From Alkalispirochaeta sp964496635 (GTDB lineage Bacteria; Spirochaetota; Spirochaetia; DSM-27196; Alkalispirochaetaceae), in the NCBI GenBank assembly GCA_964496635.1, contig CAZCAE010000003.1, forward strand, positions 78,400 to 142,399: 64,000 nt of DNA, given 5' to 3'. Both the position numbers and the translations under genes were made by a program. The notes beneath the pieces are model-generated. The model was not told the origin of the DNA. It was given only the letters and a program-made list of their open reading frames with translations, and searched no databases. This document shows positions 41,529 through 50,864 of this stretch, piece by piece; the stretch's first letter is position 1; every line of letters begins with the position of its first letter.

Positions 41529-42536
41529 GTGGCTGTAGTTACGATGAAGAACCTGCTCGAGTCGGGTGTGCACTTTGGACATCAGACGAAGCGGTGGGAT
41601 CCGCGGATGAAGAGATTCATCTTTGCGGAACGGAACGGAATTCACATAATTGATCTGCAGAAAACCATCGTGGCAATAAAAGATGCCTACGAACTGGTCC
41701 GAAATACCGTTATTCAGGGAAAATCGATCCTGTTTGTCGGCACCAAAAAACAGGCCCAGCAGGCAATAGAAAAAGAGGCTCTTTCCTGCGGCATGCATTA
41801 CGTCAATAACCGCTGGCTTGGCGGCATGCTGACAAACTTTTCTACAATCAAGAAGTCTCTCCAACGATTGAAAAAGCTGGAAAAGATGGAAGTTGACGGC
41901 ACCTTTGAGAACCTTACAAAGAAGGAGGTTTCCAAACTCATCAAGGAGCGGCAACGCCTGGAGAAGAACCTTGGTGGCATCAAGGAGATGAAAGAACTCC
42001 CCGGAGCAATTTTCATTATCGATACCCGCAAGGAAGCGATCGCCATTGCCGAGGCACGACGTATGGGTATTCCTATCATCGCTGTCGTGGACACCAATTG
42101 CGACCCCACCGGTATTGACTATCCTATCCCCGGCAACGACGACGCAATTCGTGCAATCACTCTCTTTACCCAGATTATTTCCAAGGCTGTCATTGAAGCG
42201 GATAATGAAATTGGCCTTGAAGTTATTGAAAACCTCCAGGATGAGGATGAGGACGAAGATTACAGCGGAGCAACTGAAGGCCGGGAAGAAGAACTCGAGG
42301 ACGAAGAGCTTGAGGAAGAAGAAATAGAAACTGTCAAACTCGGTGCCACCGTTGAAAGTGTTGCCGCTGCTGCAGACGAAGAAGTAGAGGAAGAAGAAGA
42401 AGAAAGCTTCACCGCTGAAGACTATTCCGATTACGAACCGGGCAATGATCCGGAGCTTCCCAAGGACGAGACGACTCCCGAAGAGGCCGTTGCCAAAGAA
42501 GCGGGTCTCGATGAAGAGACTCTCTATCAGGACTGA
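41529..42536 (+). CDS. rpsB: 30S ribosomal protein S2 with long acidic tail
   Basis: 335 residues. The first ~235 are a standard S2 (TMKNLLESGVHFGHQ, WDPRMKRFIF, LGGMLTNF, AIAEARRMGIPI). The remaining ~100 are an extremely acidic extension rich in Glu/Asp (DEDEDEDY, EEEEEES), absent from E. coli S2 (241 residues). GTG at 41529, nine bases after AAGGAGG, is the start; the upstream in-frame ATG is inside the leader. It opens rpsB-tsf-frr-uppS-cdsA-rseP. Confidence 0.95.
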   Translation: MAVVTMKNLLESGVHFGHQTKRWDPRMKRFIFAERNGIHIIDLQKTIVAIKDAYELVRNTVIQGKSILFVGTKKQAQQAIEKEALSCGMHYVNNRWLGGMLTNFSTIKKSLQRLKKLEKMEVDGTFENLTKKEVSKLIKERQRLEKNLGGIKEMKELPGAIFIIDTRKEAIAIAEARRMGIPIIAVVDTNCDPTGIDYPIPGNDDAIRAITLFTQIISKAVIEADNEIGLEVIENLQDEDEDEDYSGATEGREEELEDEELEEEEIETVKLGATVESVAAAADEEVEEEEEESFTAEDYSDYEPGNDPELPKDETTPEEAVAKEAGLDEETLYQD

Positions 42537-42611
42537 TCCGACACAACAGACCGGAATTGATTTTTCGTATTGACGGGTTGCCTGAGAACCACCCGTATTG
42601 AGGAGGATAAA

Positions 42612-43457
42612 ATGGCTATTACTGCCGCAGATGTTAAAAAGCTCCGGGAGAAAACCGGCGCCGGTATGATGGACTGCAAAAAGGCTTTACAGGAAGCAGA
42701 CGGCGATTTTGCCAAAGCGGAACGCATTCTAAAAGAGTTGGGTAAAGCGGCTGCCGCCAAGCGAAGTGGCCGGGCCACCAATGAGGGACGGATTTTTATC
42801 GCTGTTGAAGGCAATAAAGCAACGATTCTCGAAATGGCCTGCGAAACCGACTTCGTCGCCCGTAATAACACTTTTGTCGCTCTCGGAAACGAAGTGGTGG
42901 CAGATATTCTATCGCGGGGAATAACGGAAGCCGACGATTCACTCAACGCCAAAGTTCAGGACGCCATTTCTACAATCAAGGAAAACATGAGCATTCGTCG
43001 CTTCGCCACCATACAAAAGGACAGTTCTGAGATCTTTTCCAGCTACGTTCATGGCGACTCCGGTCGTATGGGCGGTGTCGTAACGGTACAGGCTGACGAT
43101 CCCGCGGCACTGGAAAAACAGGAAGTCAGGGACTTCGCTTTTGACCTCGCCCTACATGTCGTAGCCTTCCGCCCCATGTACCTCTCCGTCGATGCAGTCG
43201 AAGAAGCGTATAAAAAGGAACAGGAAGAAATCTTTCTGAAACAGGCGGAAAACCTGGGCAAGCCGGAAAAAGTCCTTCAGGGAATCGTCCAGGGAAAGCT
43301 GAAAAAGCATTTTTCGGAGATATGCTTTACCGAACAGGGGTTTGTGAAAGACGAAAAGTCCAGCGTCGCTGCAGTTGCCAGGGAAGTCGGTAAGGCAGCA
43401 GGTACCAACCTGTCAATTTCCGGATACATTGTCTACGCCGTCGGCGAAGAGATGTAA
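42612..43457 (+). CDS. tsf: Elongation factor Ts
   Basis: 281 residues: UBA-like start ITAADVKKLREKTGAGMMDCKKAL (given by ITAADV and DCKKAL), the TDFVARN motif that contacts EF-Tu, and dimerisation core. EF-Ts reloads EF-Tu with GTP. TGAGGAGG precedes the ATG by 8 bases. It follows rpsB by 75 bases. In many bacteria pyrH comes next; here frr does. Confidence 0.97.
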   Translation: MAITAADVKKLREKTGAGMMDCKKALQEADGDFAKAERILKELGKAAAAKRSGRATNEGRIFIAVEGNKATILEMACETDFVARNNTFVALGNEVVADILSRGITEADDSLNAKVQDAISTIKENMSIRRFATIQKDSSEIFSSYVHGDSGRMGGVVTVQADDPAALEKQEVRDFAFDLALHVVAFRPMYLSVDAVEEAYKKEQEEIFLKQAENLGKPEKVLQGIVQGKLKKHFSEICFTEQGFVKDEKSSVAAVAREVGKAAGTNLSISGYIVYAVGEEM

Positions 43458-43489
43458 ACAGAAACGTTACCAAAACCGAGGAGTGTCCT

Positions 43490-44044
43490 ATGGATGCAAT
43501 TTTGAATAACGCCGAAGACAGGATGAAAAAGAGTGTTGCCGCCTTGCAGGACGAACTTGCGTGCTTGCGAACTGGCCGCGCTTCCTCCGCGATGTTCGAT
43601 AAGATCAAAGTGGAATATTACGGTTCCCCCACCCCTCTCAGCCAGGTGGCGGGCATAAGTGTACCGGAATCCCGACTCGTGGTGATTCAACCTTGGGACA
43701 AAGCACTCCTCGGGGAAATAGAAAAAGCGATTCAGTCATCCGAGCTGTCGTTGAATCCCAACAACGACGGCAAGGTGATTCGGATAAACATTCCTCCCCT
43801 TACAGAAGAACGACGAAAGGAAATCGTTAAATTGGCCAAGAACACGGCCGAGCAGAGTCGCGTTGCGATCCGTAATATCCGTCGTGATGCCAACGATGAG
43901 CTGAAGAAGTCGGAAAAGAACGGCGATATCAGCGAAGATGATCTGAAACGGGGAGAAGAAAAGGTCCAGAAGCTGACCGATCAGTACGTTGAGAGCATCA
44001 ACGAGATCGTAACCGCCAAGGAGACCGAGATATTGGAAATCTGA
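43490..44044 (+). CDS. frr: Ribosome recycling factor
   Basis: 184 residues, the typical size, with LRTGRASSAMFDKI at the start, PLSQVA, the PPLTEERRKE motif and a long C-terminal helix. It splits post-termination ribosomes with EF-G. The stop TGA shares a base with the uppS ATG (TGATG). Confidence 0.97.
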   Translation: MDAILNNAEDRMKKSVAALQDELACLRTGRASSAMFDKIKVEYYGSPTPLSQVAGISVPESRLVVIQPWDKALLGEIEKAIQSSELSLNPNNDGKVIRINIPPLTEERRKEIVKLAKNTAEQSRVAIRNIRRDANDELKKSEKNGDISEDDLKRGEEKVQKLTDQYVESINEIVTAKETEILEI

Positions 44045-44748
44045 TGGAGACGGCAGCTCCTCCCGTACCCGCTCACATTGGAATCATCATGGATGGAAAC
44101 GGCCGATGGGCAACCCGGCGGGGTTATCGCCGTACCCGGGGCCATCGTGAAGGGGTTGAGGCGGCAAAACGTATCGTTCTTGAAGCGATCCGTCAACGAA
44201 TTTCCGTCGTATCCCTGTATGCGTTCTCCACCGAGAACTGGCGTCGGGCTGAAGAAGAAGTTTCATTTATCATGGGACTGGTAGCACGGAACCTCCGCAA
44301 TCAATACGACTTTTACCGCGAAAACCGCGTAAGAGTCTGTCACAGCGGTAATCTGGAGGCTCTTCCCCGAGCCGTTCAAAGCGAAATAGACACCGTGGTT
44401 TCTGAAACGGCCGACTTTGACGCAATTACTATCAATCTTGCGGTCAACTATGGCGGAAGGGATGAAGTGATCCGGGCAGTCAACCGCTGGATGGCAGACC
44501 GGATTACCGATCAGTCCTGCAATGAAGATTTGATACGCGCTTATCTTGACCATCCCGACTTTCCCGATCCTGACTTGATTATTCGAACCGGCGGTGAAAA
44601 GCGAATCAGCAATTTCATGCTCTGGGAGTGCGCGTATGCGGAACTGTATTTCAGCGACCGCCTGTGGCCGGAATGGGACGCCGAAGACTTGCAACTAGCC
44701 ATCGCCGATTTTCAGGCTCGCAAACGAAATTATGGAGGTATGCGGTGA
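44044..44748 (+). CDS. uppS: Undecaprenyl (isoprenyl) diphosphate synthase
   Basis: 234 residues with the catalytic motif HIGIIMDGNGRWA, the FSTENWRR segment, INYGGRDE-like NLAVNYGGRDE and RTGGEKRISNFMLW near the end. It extends farnesyl diphosphate in cis to the C55 carrier lipid for cell-wall synthesis. Coupled to frr and, by GTGA overlap, to cdsA. Confidence 0.96.
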   Translation: METAAPPVPAHIGIIMDGNGRWATRRGYRRTRGHREGVEAAKRIVLEAIRQRISVVSLYAFSTENWRRAEEEVSFIMGLVARNLRNQYDFYRENRVRVCHSGNLEALPRAVQSEIDTVVSETADFDAITINLAVNYGGRDEVIRAVNRWMADRITDQSCNEDLIRAYLDHPDFPDPDLIIRTGGEKRISNFMLWECAYAELYFSDRLWPEWDAEDLQLAIADFQARKRNYGGMR

Positions 44749-45641
44749 CCCGTAATACCCTGCTCCGGCTGATTGTTTTCTTCATTGGAATACCTTTACT
44801 TGGCCTTTCCGCAATTGCATTACCGCAATACGGGCTCCCCTTTTTCGGGATACTGGTCATTGTAGCGTCGGCCTTCGCCGCCTACGAGGCGGCCTTTTTT
44901 TTTCCGCCCCAGACGAGAGACTACCCGGGTAAAATATTTGTGATTCCAGCTATTGGTGCGATTCTACCTGCGGTAGGGTATCTATCCATTCATCTCCCTG
45001 GCCGGCGATTAACCCCTTCAATGGATCCCGGGTCTCTACTGCTGATGACCATGACGGTAGTAATCGCATTGGTAATGGCAGTCCAGGTTCTGAAACGGAG
45101 AGAACGGGAAATATTTGAAATCATCAACGTTGTCAGCAGCCACTTGTTCTTCATGGTCTATCCGGGGCTGTTTATGTGGCACGTTACCCGAATTATTGCG
45201 CTGCCGTCACCGTCGATACTGCTGATCGTCTTCGTCCTGGCGGTATATCTTAACGACAGTATGGCGTGGGTATGGGGACGACTTCTCGGACCATTGACCC
45301 GGAAAGCCGGTTCACCACCACCAGTAGCGGTCAGTCCAAACAAGTCTGTTGTCGGTTTTGTTGGAGGCTTTATCGCCAGTCCAATTGTGGTGGTCGCTGC
45401 GGGTTCCCTGTTTCCAGAACTCTTTCCCGGAGGAATTGTCCGCCTTCTTCTCTTTGGTAGTATTGTTGGTATCAGTGGAATCCTCGGTGATCTGGTAGAG
45501 TCCGCTTTCAAACGAGCCGCAACCGTGAAGGACTCCGGACAGATTATCCCCGGGCGGGGTGGACTCCTGGATTCAGTTGACTCTCCCCTCTTCGCTGCAC
45601 CATTTTTCTACTACAGTTATATACTTATTTTTGGCTTTTAG
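44745..45641 (+). CDS. cdsA: Phosphatidate cytidylyltransferase
   Basis: 298 residues with about eight membrane spans and the CTP-transferase signature late in the chain: DSMAWVWGRLLG, SPNKSVVGFVGG and the closing SGQIIPGRGGLLDSVDS motif. It makes CDP-diacylglycerol for phospholipids. GTG at 44745 overlaps the uppS stop (GTGA) with GGAGG six bases ahead; a longer frame runs inside uppS. Confidence 0.95.
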   Translation: MTRNTLLRLIVFFIGIPLLGLSAIALPQYGLPFFGILVIVASAFAAYEAAFFFPPQTRDYPGKIFVIPAIGAILPAVGYLSIHLPGRRLTPSMDPGSLLLMTMTVVIALVMAVQVLKRREREIFEIINVVSSHLFFMVYPGLFMWHVTRIIALPSPSILLIVFVLAVYLNDSMAWVWGRLLGPLTRKAGSPPPVAVSPNKSVVGFVGGFIASPIVVVAAGSLFPELFPGGIVRLLLFGSIVGISGILGDLVESAFKRAATVKDSGQIIPGRGGLLDSVDSPLFAAPFFYYSYILIFGF

Positions 45642-45653
45642 GAGTAGTTCTTC

Positions 45654-47003
45654 ATGATAAACGTTGTCATCGGTTTAGCCGGACTCGGTCTCGTCATCTT
45701 TCTACACGAGCTGGGACACCTTGTCGCGGCAAAATCGGTGGGGATAACCGTCGAAGCTTTCAGTGTCGGGTGGGGTAAGAAGATATGGGGAACCAGCCGT
45801 GGAGGCACGGAATATCGCATAAGCTGGTTGCCCATCGGTGGATACTGCAAGATGAAGGGCGAACACGCTCTTCTGAAAGCATGGCAGACAAAAAGCTCAC
45901 GAATTGATGTGGAACCCGGCGATTTTTACTCCGCTACGCCACTACAGCGTATTCTTGTACTTCTTGCGGGTCCTCTGGTGAACTACCTTTTTGCCGTTTT
46001 CGTCCTCGCCGCCATTGCAATCGTCGGATTTTCGATACAGACCTTTCCGAACAGGATCGTTCTGGCTGCGGACTACGGCGTGGAAGGTACCGCCGCTGAA
46101 GCGGCACGTCTCCAGACGGGTGACTATATTGTTGCTATTGACGATGAACCGGTAAGAAACTTTCGGGATATCCAGACGCGGATTGGACAAGCCGCAAGAG
46201 ACGAACTTTCTGTCCGTCTTCGCCGGGAAGAAAACCTTATCGAGACAAAACTTGTCCCGGCATTGGACACCGCTACCGGAGCGGGCAGGATAGGTGTATA
46301 TCCCTGGGTCGATCCAGTTATTGCCGAGGTTATGGAGGAATCTCCAGCCCATCTTGCAGGAGTTCGCCCGGGAGATTCAATTGTTGAGGTCGATGGATTT
46401 CTTGTCCACCACAGCATAGATGTAGAAACGGCGATCGACAAAGGCGGCTCCTCCGTAGAACTCACCCTCCAACGCGATAATGAAAAGGTCCATACGAAGG
46501 TTATTCCCGACTTTGACGAACAGGGAAACCCGATCCTCGGAGTTCGATACGCCATGCTTTCGGTTGACTCGCCGCGGTACGGTCTTTTTGGCGGCCTCGC
46601 ACAGGGTTTCAAAGAAGCATTCGAAACACTCGCCCTAACACTACGGGGAATTGGGCTTCTCTTTCAGGAAGTCGATCTGAACCAGGCGTTAATGGGACCC
46701 GTTCGGATCACCTACATGGTTGGAGAAGTGGCGACTATTGGAATGCAGGGCGGCATCGGTCGGGCCTTGCTCTCATTCTTCAACTTTTTGAGCTTGATCA
46801 GTGTTACCCTCTTTTTCATGAACCTTCTGCCGATTCCCGTCCTGGACGGCGGACAGATCCTGTTATCGCTGCTGGAAATGGTGGCTCGCAGACCGTTACA
46901 CCCACGCCTGGTATACCATTATCAGCTTGTCGGTAATATCATCATACTGGCACTCATGTTTTTTGCACTCTTCAACGATATTCTGTTTTTCGCCCGGGGG
47001 TAA
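45654..47003 (+). CDS. rseP: RIP metalloprotease RseP-like (site-2 protease)
   Basis: 449 residues: the zinc motif HELGH near residue 18 in the first membrane span, GGYCKMKGE strand, two PDZ domains (around residues 120-210 and 215-290; AARLQTGDYIVAIDDEPV and AHLAGVRPGDSIVEVDG), and C-terminal LDGG motif (PIPVLDGGQ). It cuts membrane proteins such as anti-sigma factors and signal peptide remnants. It follows cdsA by 12 bases; dxr, often between them, is missing here. Confidence 0.95.
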   Translation: MINVVIGLAGLGLVIFLHELGHLVAAKSVGITVEAFSVGWGKKIWGTSRGGTEYRISWLPIGGYCKMKGEHALLKAWQTKSSRIDVEPGDFYSATPLQRILVLLAGPLVNYLFAVFVLAAIAIVGFSIQTFPNRIVLAADYGVEGTAAEAARLQTGDYIVAIDDEPVRNFRDIQTRIGQAARDELSVRLRREENLIETKLVPALDTATGAGRIGVYPWVDPVIAEVMEESPAHLAGVRPGDSIVEVDGFLVHHSIDVETAIDKGGSSVELTLQRDNEKVHTKVIPDFDEQGNPILGVRYAMLSVDSPRYGLFGGLAQGFKEAFETLALTLRGIGLLFQEVDLNQALMGPVRITYMVGEVATIGMQGGIGRALLSFFNFLSLISVTLFFMNLLPIPVLDGGQILLSLLEMVARRPLHPRLVYHYQLVGNIIILALMFFALFNDILFFARG

Positions 47004-47009
47004 GGTGTC

Positions 47010-49205
47010 ATGGTGAGAGGAAAGATATTTCTTGCGATAACGTTATTCGGTGTTCTCGTGACCGTCTCATCGACTTCGGCCCAACAACCGTTGCTTCTAC
47101 GAACCGGTCATACCGGTGCGATCCGAGATGTGGTGACCGCCGATAATTCCCGTTTGGTGTTTACCGGTGGACATGACGGCAAGCTCCTGGTCTGGGAGCC
47201 GGAAACTGACCGGCTTCTCCAAAGTATTCACGCTGATGTTATGCCTATAGACATGGTAGTACCGTACGGTGACGGTCGACGGGTGGCAGTCTATGCAACG
47301 AACGGTCAGCGACATCGCATTACCGTCTGGGATTGGCAGAGTGGAGAAAGGGTCTTTCTTCATACTGTTGACGATGAGGTCCTTCATATGGACGTCTCGT
47401 CCCAGGGATCCTACCTGGTTTACTCTGTGCCACGTCTGCGAAGCATCCAAATACTTGATGGAAGAACCGGACGGGAACTTCCATTTCTCCGGCAGAATAC
47501 GGGCATAATCTCGTGGTTTGTCATCGCCCGCAGTGAGGAGCGCCTCATGACATATTCTCCCGGTTCGGGAGACCTGGTTTACCGTAACATCGTAACCGGC
47601 GCTGAACAGGGTAAGTTTACGGCGCCCGGAAACATTCGACAACTGACTCTCATGACGACAAACCGATTTGCTGCAGTTGTTCTTGAAGGCGGTTCGCTGG
47701 GTGTCCTGGATCTTCTCTCCGGAGACATCGTTACCGACACCGCAGCCGGTGAAATACAGACTATCCAAACGGATATTTCCGACGGAGACATTGTCGTCGT
47801 TGCCGGCGATTTACGTGGTGAAAGCCTGATCCGTCGGTATCGCTTTACGAACCAGTCTCTGCAACGTCGCTTTACCACCCGCAGGGAAGTCCCCGAAGGG
47901 GTTATCGCGTACTATTTCTCCGGTCAAGACGTCTTTGCCGGTACCGAAGATGGTAAATTCCTTCGGTGGCTCCCCTTTGAAATTCGCCCGACATCCATGG
48001 TCGATAGTACAATCGAACCGATAAGTGACTTCCTACTGATTGGCAGCACCCTTCATCTGCTCCGGTTAGACCAGGTGATCTCGATCAAGAGCGATTTCTT
48101 CAATCCCAGTGTGACTGTAGAAGACACCAGTTACGCAGCAAGTAAATATACACGGATCAACTCCTCAACATCGGGGCGTTTTATTTCGGACAACAAGAGA
48201 ATGCACTTTATCTGGCTACCGTCGGAACGCAATCTTGCTATCCGAGATTTTGATCCTGAGAATGTAAACGTCCAGCCTTCTCCGCTGAATCCTCCGGAAA
48301 GCCTGACCGCCATGGATATTTACAATGACTCCGTCCTATTTCTTGACCGATCTGGACAGGTTGTGATCCAGAATGCTGCGACGGGTGTACCCACTTTCAG
48401 TTATCGTGGCCGTAGTATACAGACAGCTATTCTGACCAGCAGAGGAGTCTTTCTCGGCACTGCTGCAGGGGATATTTTCAATTCGTCAGTCCTGCGCCTT
48501 GATACCCGGACGAGTGAAACAGTTCCACTTGACACGACAACGGATCTCGTTTTCTTCATGGAATATGACGAACGGCGGGGACGGCTCTTCACTATTGGAG
48601 TGCGAACTGACAATACCGGTCGACTTTTTACGATTGTCGAAGTCTTTGAGGGTGCTACCTTCCAGCGCAGGCGTACTATTATCGAAATTGCAGGGGAATA
48701 TCTGGAAGCGATGCTTGTAGTGGACCCGGTAACGGGCAGTGCCTACACTACCCTCGATGACCGAGGTGGAATTCTTCGATGGGACGGTACCAGAGTATCA
48801 GAAGTACGCCGAAACCCGGCTCATATTCCTTTTCGCATTGCCCTTCATGGAGATTATCTCTTTTCAGTGAATCGGGATGGTACCCTTTCCGTCTTCGATC
48901 GCTTTGCCGGAGAAATGATAGTCGATATTTATACACTGGCGGACGCCGGGCCGGACGGGTGGATCGGACTGCGGCCGGATGGAACATTTCTTGTTTCCCG
49001 GGATTCCCTTGCCACACGACGGTATCTCAGCCTGAACGACGATAGTATTCGAGACCTTGACAGTCTTCTTCTGCCTGTTCCCAGAAACGAACCGACCCGA
49101 ACACCCGATCAGCGTAGTCGTTTTGAATCCGGACGTTACCCGGACAGTGATACCCGGGATCGAGAATTTGATCCTTTCAGTGGAGAACCCGCGCCGTCTT
49201 CATAA
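47010..49205 (+). CDS. Secreted beta-propeller (WD40/PQQ-like) protein
   Basis: 731 residues with a signal peptide (KIFLAITLFGVLVTVSSTSAQ) and many four-strand blades, the first clearly WD40-like (GHTGAIRDVVTADNSRLVFTGGHDGKLLVWE by its ends GHTGAIRD and LLVWE), later ones degenerate. The C-terminus is Arg/Pro/Ser-rich and disordered. Probably periplasmic or surface protein-interaction platform; no enzyme motif. It starts six bases after rseP and may be co-transcribed with it. Confidence 0.8.
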   Translation: MVRGKIFLAITLFGVLVTVSSTSAQQPLLLRTGHTGAIRDVVTADNSRLVFTGGHDGKLLVWEPETDRLLQSIHADVMPIDMVVPYGDGRRVAVYATNGQRHRITVWDWQSGERVFLHTVDDEVLHMDVSSQGSYLVYSVPRLRSIQILDGRTGRELPFLRQNTGIISWFVIARSEERLMTYSPGSGDLVYRNIVTGAEQGKFTAPGNIRQLTLMTTNRFAAVVLEGGSLGVLDLLSGDIVTDTAAGEIQTIQTDISDGDIVVVAGDLRGESLIRRYRFTNQSLQRRFTTRREVPEGVIAYYFSGQDVFAGTEDGKFLRWLPFEIRPTSMVDSTIEPISDFLLIGSTLHLLRLDQVISIKSDFFNPSVTVEDTSYAASKYTRINSSTSGRFISDNKRMHFIWLPSERNLAIRDFDPENVNVQPSPLNPPESLTAMDIYNDSVLFLDRSGQVVIQNAATGVPTFSYRGRSIQTAILTSRGVFLGTAAGDIFNSSVLRLDTRTSETVPLDTTTDLVFFMEYDERRGRLFTIGVRTDNTGRLFTIVEVFEGATFQRRRTIIEIAGEYLEAMLVVDPVTGSAYTTLDDRGGILRWDGTRVSEVRRNPAHIPFRIALHGDYLFSVNRDGTLSVFDRFAGEMIVDIYTLADAGPDGWIGLRPDGTFLVSRDSLATRRYLSLNDDSIRDLDSLLLPVPRNEPTRTPDQRSRFESGRYPDSDTRDREFDPFSGEPAPSS

Positions 49206-49236
49206 AGCAGTCTCTGGATAGCGTCCGTTTCGTTTT

Positions 49237-49521
49237 TCAGTAATCCCGGGAAATCTTTTCCACCGCCTCAGTAACGGCCGCGCGAATTTCCGCTTCATGC
49301 TCGGTCTTCATCGTGTGTGTATAGAGGCGTCCTACGAGATTAACACGGTACAACGGAGTCACATGATTCAACGCGTAGGCTGCCATGTCGAGAACACACT
49401 CTTCTGTAAGACACGCTTTATCGCCAAGTATTTCCAGCTGGCGACCAAGCTCTTCAATGACAAGACGTTCCGACTCGTTCGTCAACTCATCAAACGAATA
49501 CATACTTTGCAATTTCACCAT
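49237..49521 (-). CDS. ComFB family protein
   Basis: 94 residues of the late-competence ComFB family: one small all-helical domain with CVLDMAAYALNHVTPLYRVN and two acidic helices. Some cyanobacterial ComFB proteins bind cyclic di-nucleotides; whether this one does is unknown. Its ATG overlaps the dnaB stop (TGATG), so it is translationally coupled to the replicative helicase. It converges on the propeller gene with a 31-base gap lacking a terminator. Confidence 0.8.
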   Translation of the reverse strand: MVKLQSMYSFDELTNESERLVIEELGRQLEILGDKACLTEECVLDMAAYALNHVTPLYRVNLVGRLYTHTMKTEHEAEIRAAVTEAVEKISRDY

Positions 49522-50855
49522 CACTCTCCTTGGTCAGCATCATCGGCAAGATTCTCGAATTTGGTGTATCGCGGTACAAAAGCGATTCGTATTGTACCTA
49601 CCGGCCCGTTCCGTTGCTTCGCAACGATAAGCTCTGTCTCTATGACGGCCATCTTCTCCGTCGATTCCTGATCAAGGTTTCGTTCACGGTGCAGAAACAG
49701 GACTACGTCGGCATCCTGCTCGATGCTACCGGACTCTCTGATGTTCGACAACATAGGGCGTTTACCCTCGGTATCCCTGGAGACCTGTGACAGTGCAACT
49801 ACCGGAATTTCAAGTTCACGTGCAAGGGCTTTCAGAGACCGGGAGACTTCGGCAATCTGCTCGTGCCGGGGAACCTCTGCGTTTTCGTTGGTAATGAGGG
49901 TAAGATAGTCAACAAATACGATGCGTACGCTGTGTTGACTTACCATTCGACGAGCCTGAGCCCTGAGATCCAGGAGGCGCATTCCGGGCGTGTCGGAAAT
50001 CCAAAGTGGCGCTTCATATATACGTCCCGCCGCGTTAGTAAGGTTCGCGAAGTCCGAGGGTCGGAGCATACCGGTACGGATAATTTGGCTTCCGATACGT
50101 GCTTCCGAAGCAACCAGCCGCTGCATCAGCGCCATATCGCTCATTTCCAGGGTGAAAAAACCTACGGGAACCTTATGTCCGATGGACATATTTGCTGCCA
50201 TAGTCAGGGCAAATGCGGTCTTTCCTACGGAAGGTCTGGCGCCAATAACGATAAACTCACTGTTCTGAAAGCCGCTGGTCATGTTGTCCAGGGCGTGAAA
50301 CCCGGTAGGAACACCGGTGTAGTCGTCCTGGTTGTGGTACAGTTTTTCAATAGCTGCCACAGTCCGCTTGACCACTTCTTTGGCTGGTTGAAAAGCCCGA
50401 GTCTGGTTCGTTTCCGCAAGTTCGAAAATCCGACGCTCCGCCTCTTCAATTACCTGACGAGTAGGAATGGTGTCATCAAAACAGCTTTCTGTGACCTCTG
50501 CGGCCAGCGAAATCAACCGACGGCGAAGGCTCGTCTGGCGGACAATCTGGGCATAATACTCTACGTTGGCACTGGTAGGTACGGAAGTTGTAAGGGACGA
50601 TATGTACGCCGCACCCCCAGCCCGTTCCAGCTGCCCTTCTGCCTGGAGCTCATTGGTGAGGGTGATAAGATCGATACTTTCACCCCGGTCCCAGAGTTTC
50701 ATTATCGCTTCAAAGACCCGTCCGTTGGCCTGACGATAAAAATCCTCCGCCCTGACGAAGTCAATGACCCGTGTCAGCGCCGGAGGATCCAGCAGGACAG
50801 CGCCAAGCGTAGCAACCTCGGCGTCGATATTGTGGGGAGGTACCCGTCCTTCCAT
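49521..50855 (-). CDS. dnaB: Replicative DNA helicase DnaB
   Basis: 444 residues: N-terminal primase-interaction domain (PPHNIDAEVATLGAVLLDP, ends PPHN..LLDP) and RecA-like C-terminal domain with Walker A GARPSVGKTAFAL, DYLTLI and the SQVSRDTEGKRPMLSNIRESGSIEQDAD block (SQVSR...EQDAD). It unwinds DNA ahead of the replisome. It lies 9 bases after rplI, the common rplI-dnaB order. Confidence 0.97.
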   Translation of the reverse strand: MEGRVPPHNIDAEVATLGAVLLDPPALTRVIDFVRAEDFYRQANGRVFEAIMKLWDRGESIDLITLTNELQAEGQLERAGGAAYISSLTTSVPTSANVEYYAQIVRQTSLRRRLISLAAEVTESCFDDTIPTRQVIEEAERRIFELAETNQTRAFQPAKEVVKRTVAAIEKLYHNQDDYTGVPTGFHALDNMTSGFQNSEFIVIGARPSVGKTAFALTMAANMSIGHKVPVGFFTLEMSDMALMQRLVASEARIGSQIIRTGMLRPSDFANLTNAAGRIYEAPLWISDTPGMRLLDLRAQARRMVSQHSVRIVFVDYLTLITNENAEVPRHEQIAEVSRSLKALARELEIPVVALSQVSRDTEGKRPMLSNIRESGSIEQDADVVLFLHRERNLDQESTEKMAVIETELIVAKQRNGPVGTIRIAFVPRYTKFENLADDADQGE

Positions 50856-50864
50856 GGACGGTGA

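Noticed and set aside
49206..49236. Terminator between the propeller gene and comFB
   Set aside because: No stem with T-tract in the 31 bases.
49863..50864. 333-codon plus-strand frame opposite dnaB
   Set aside because: Shadow of a well-supported helicase gene.
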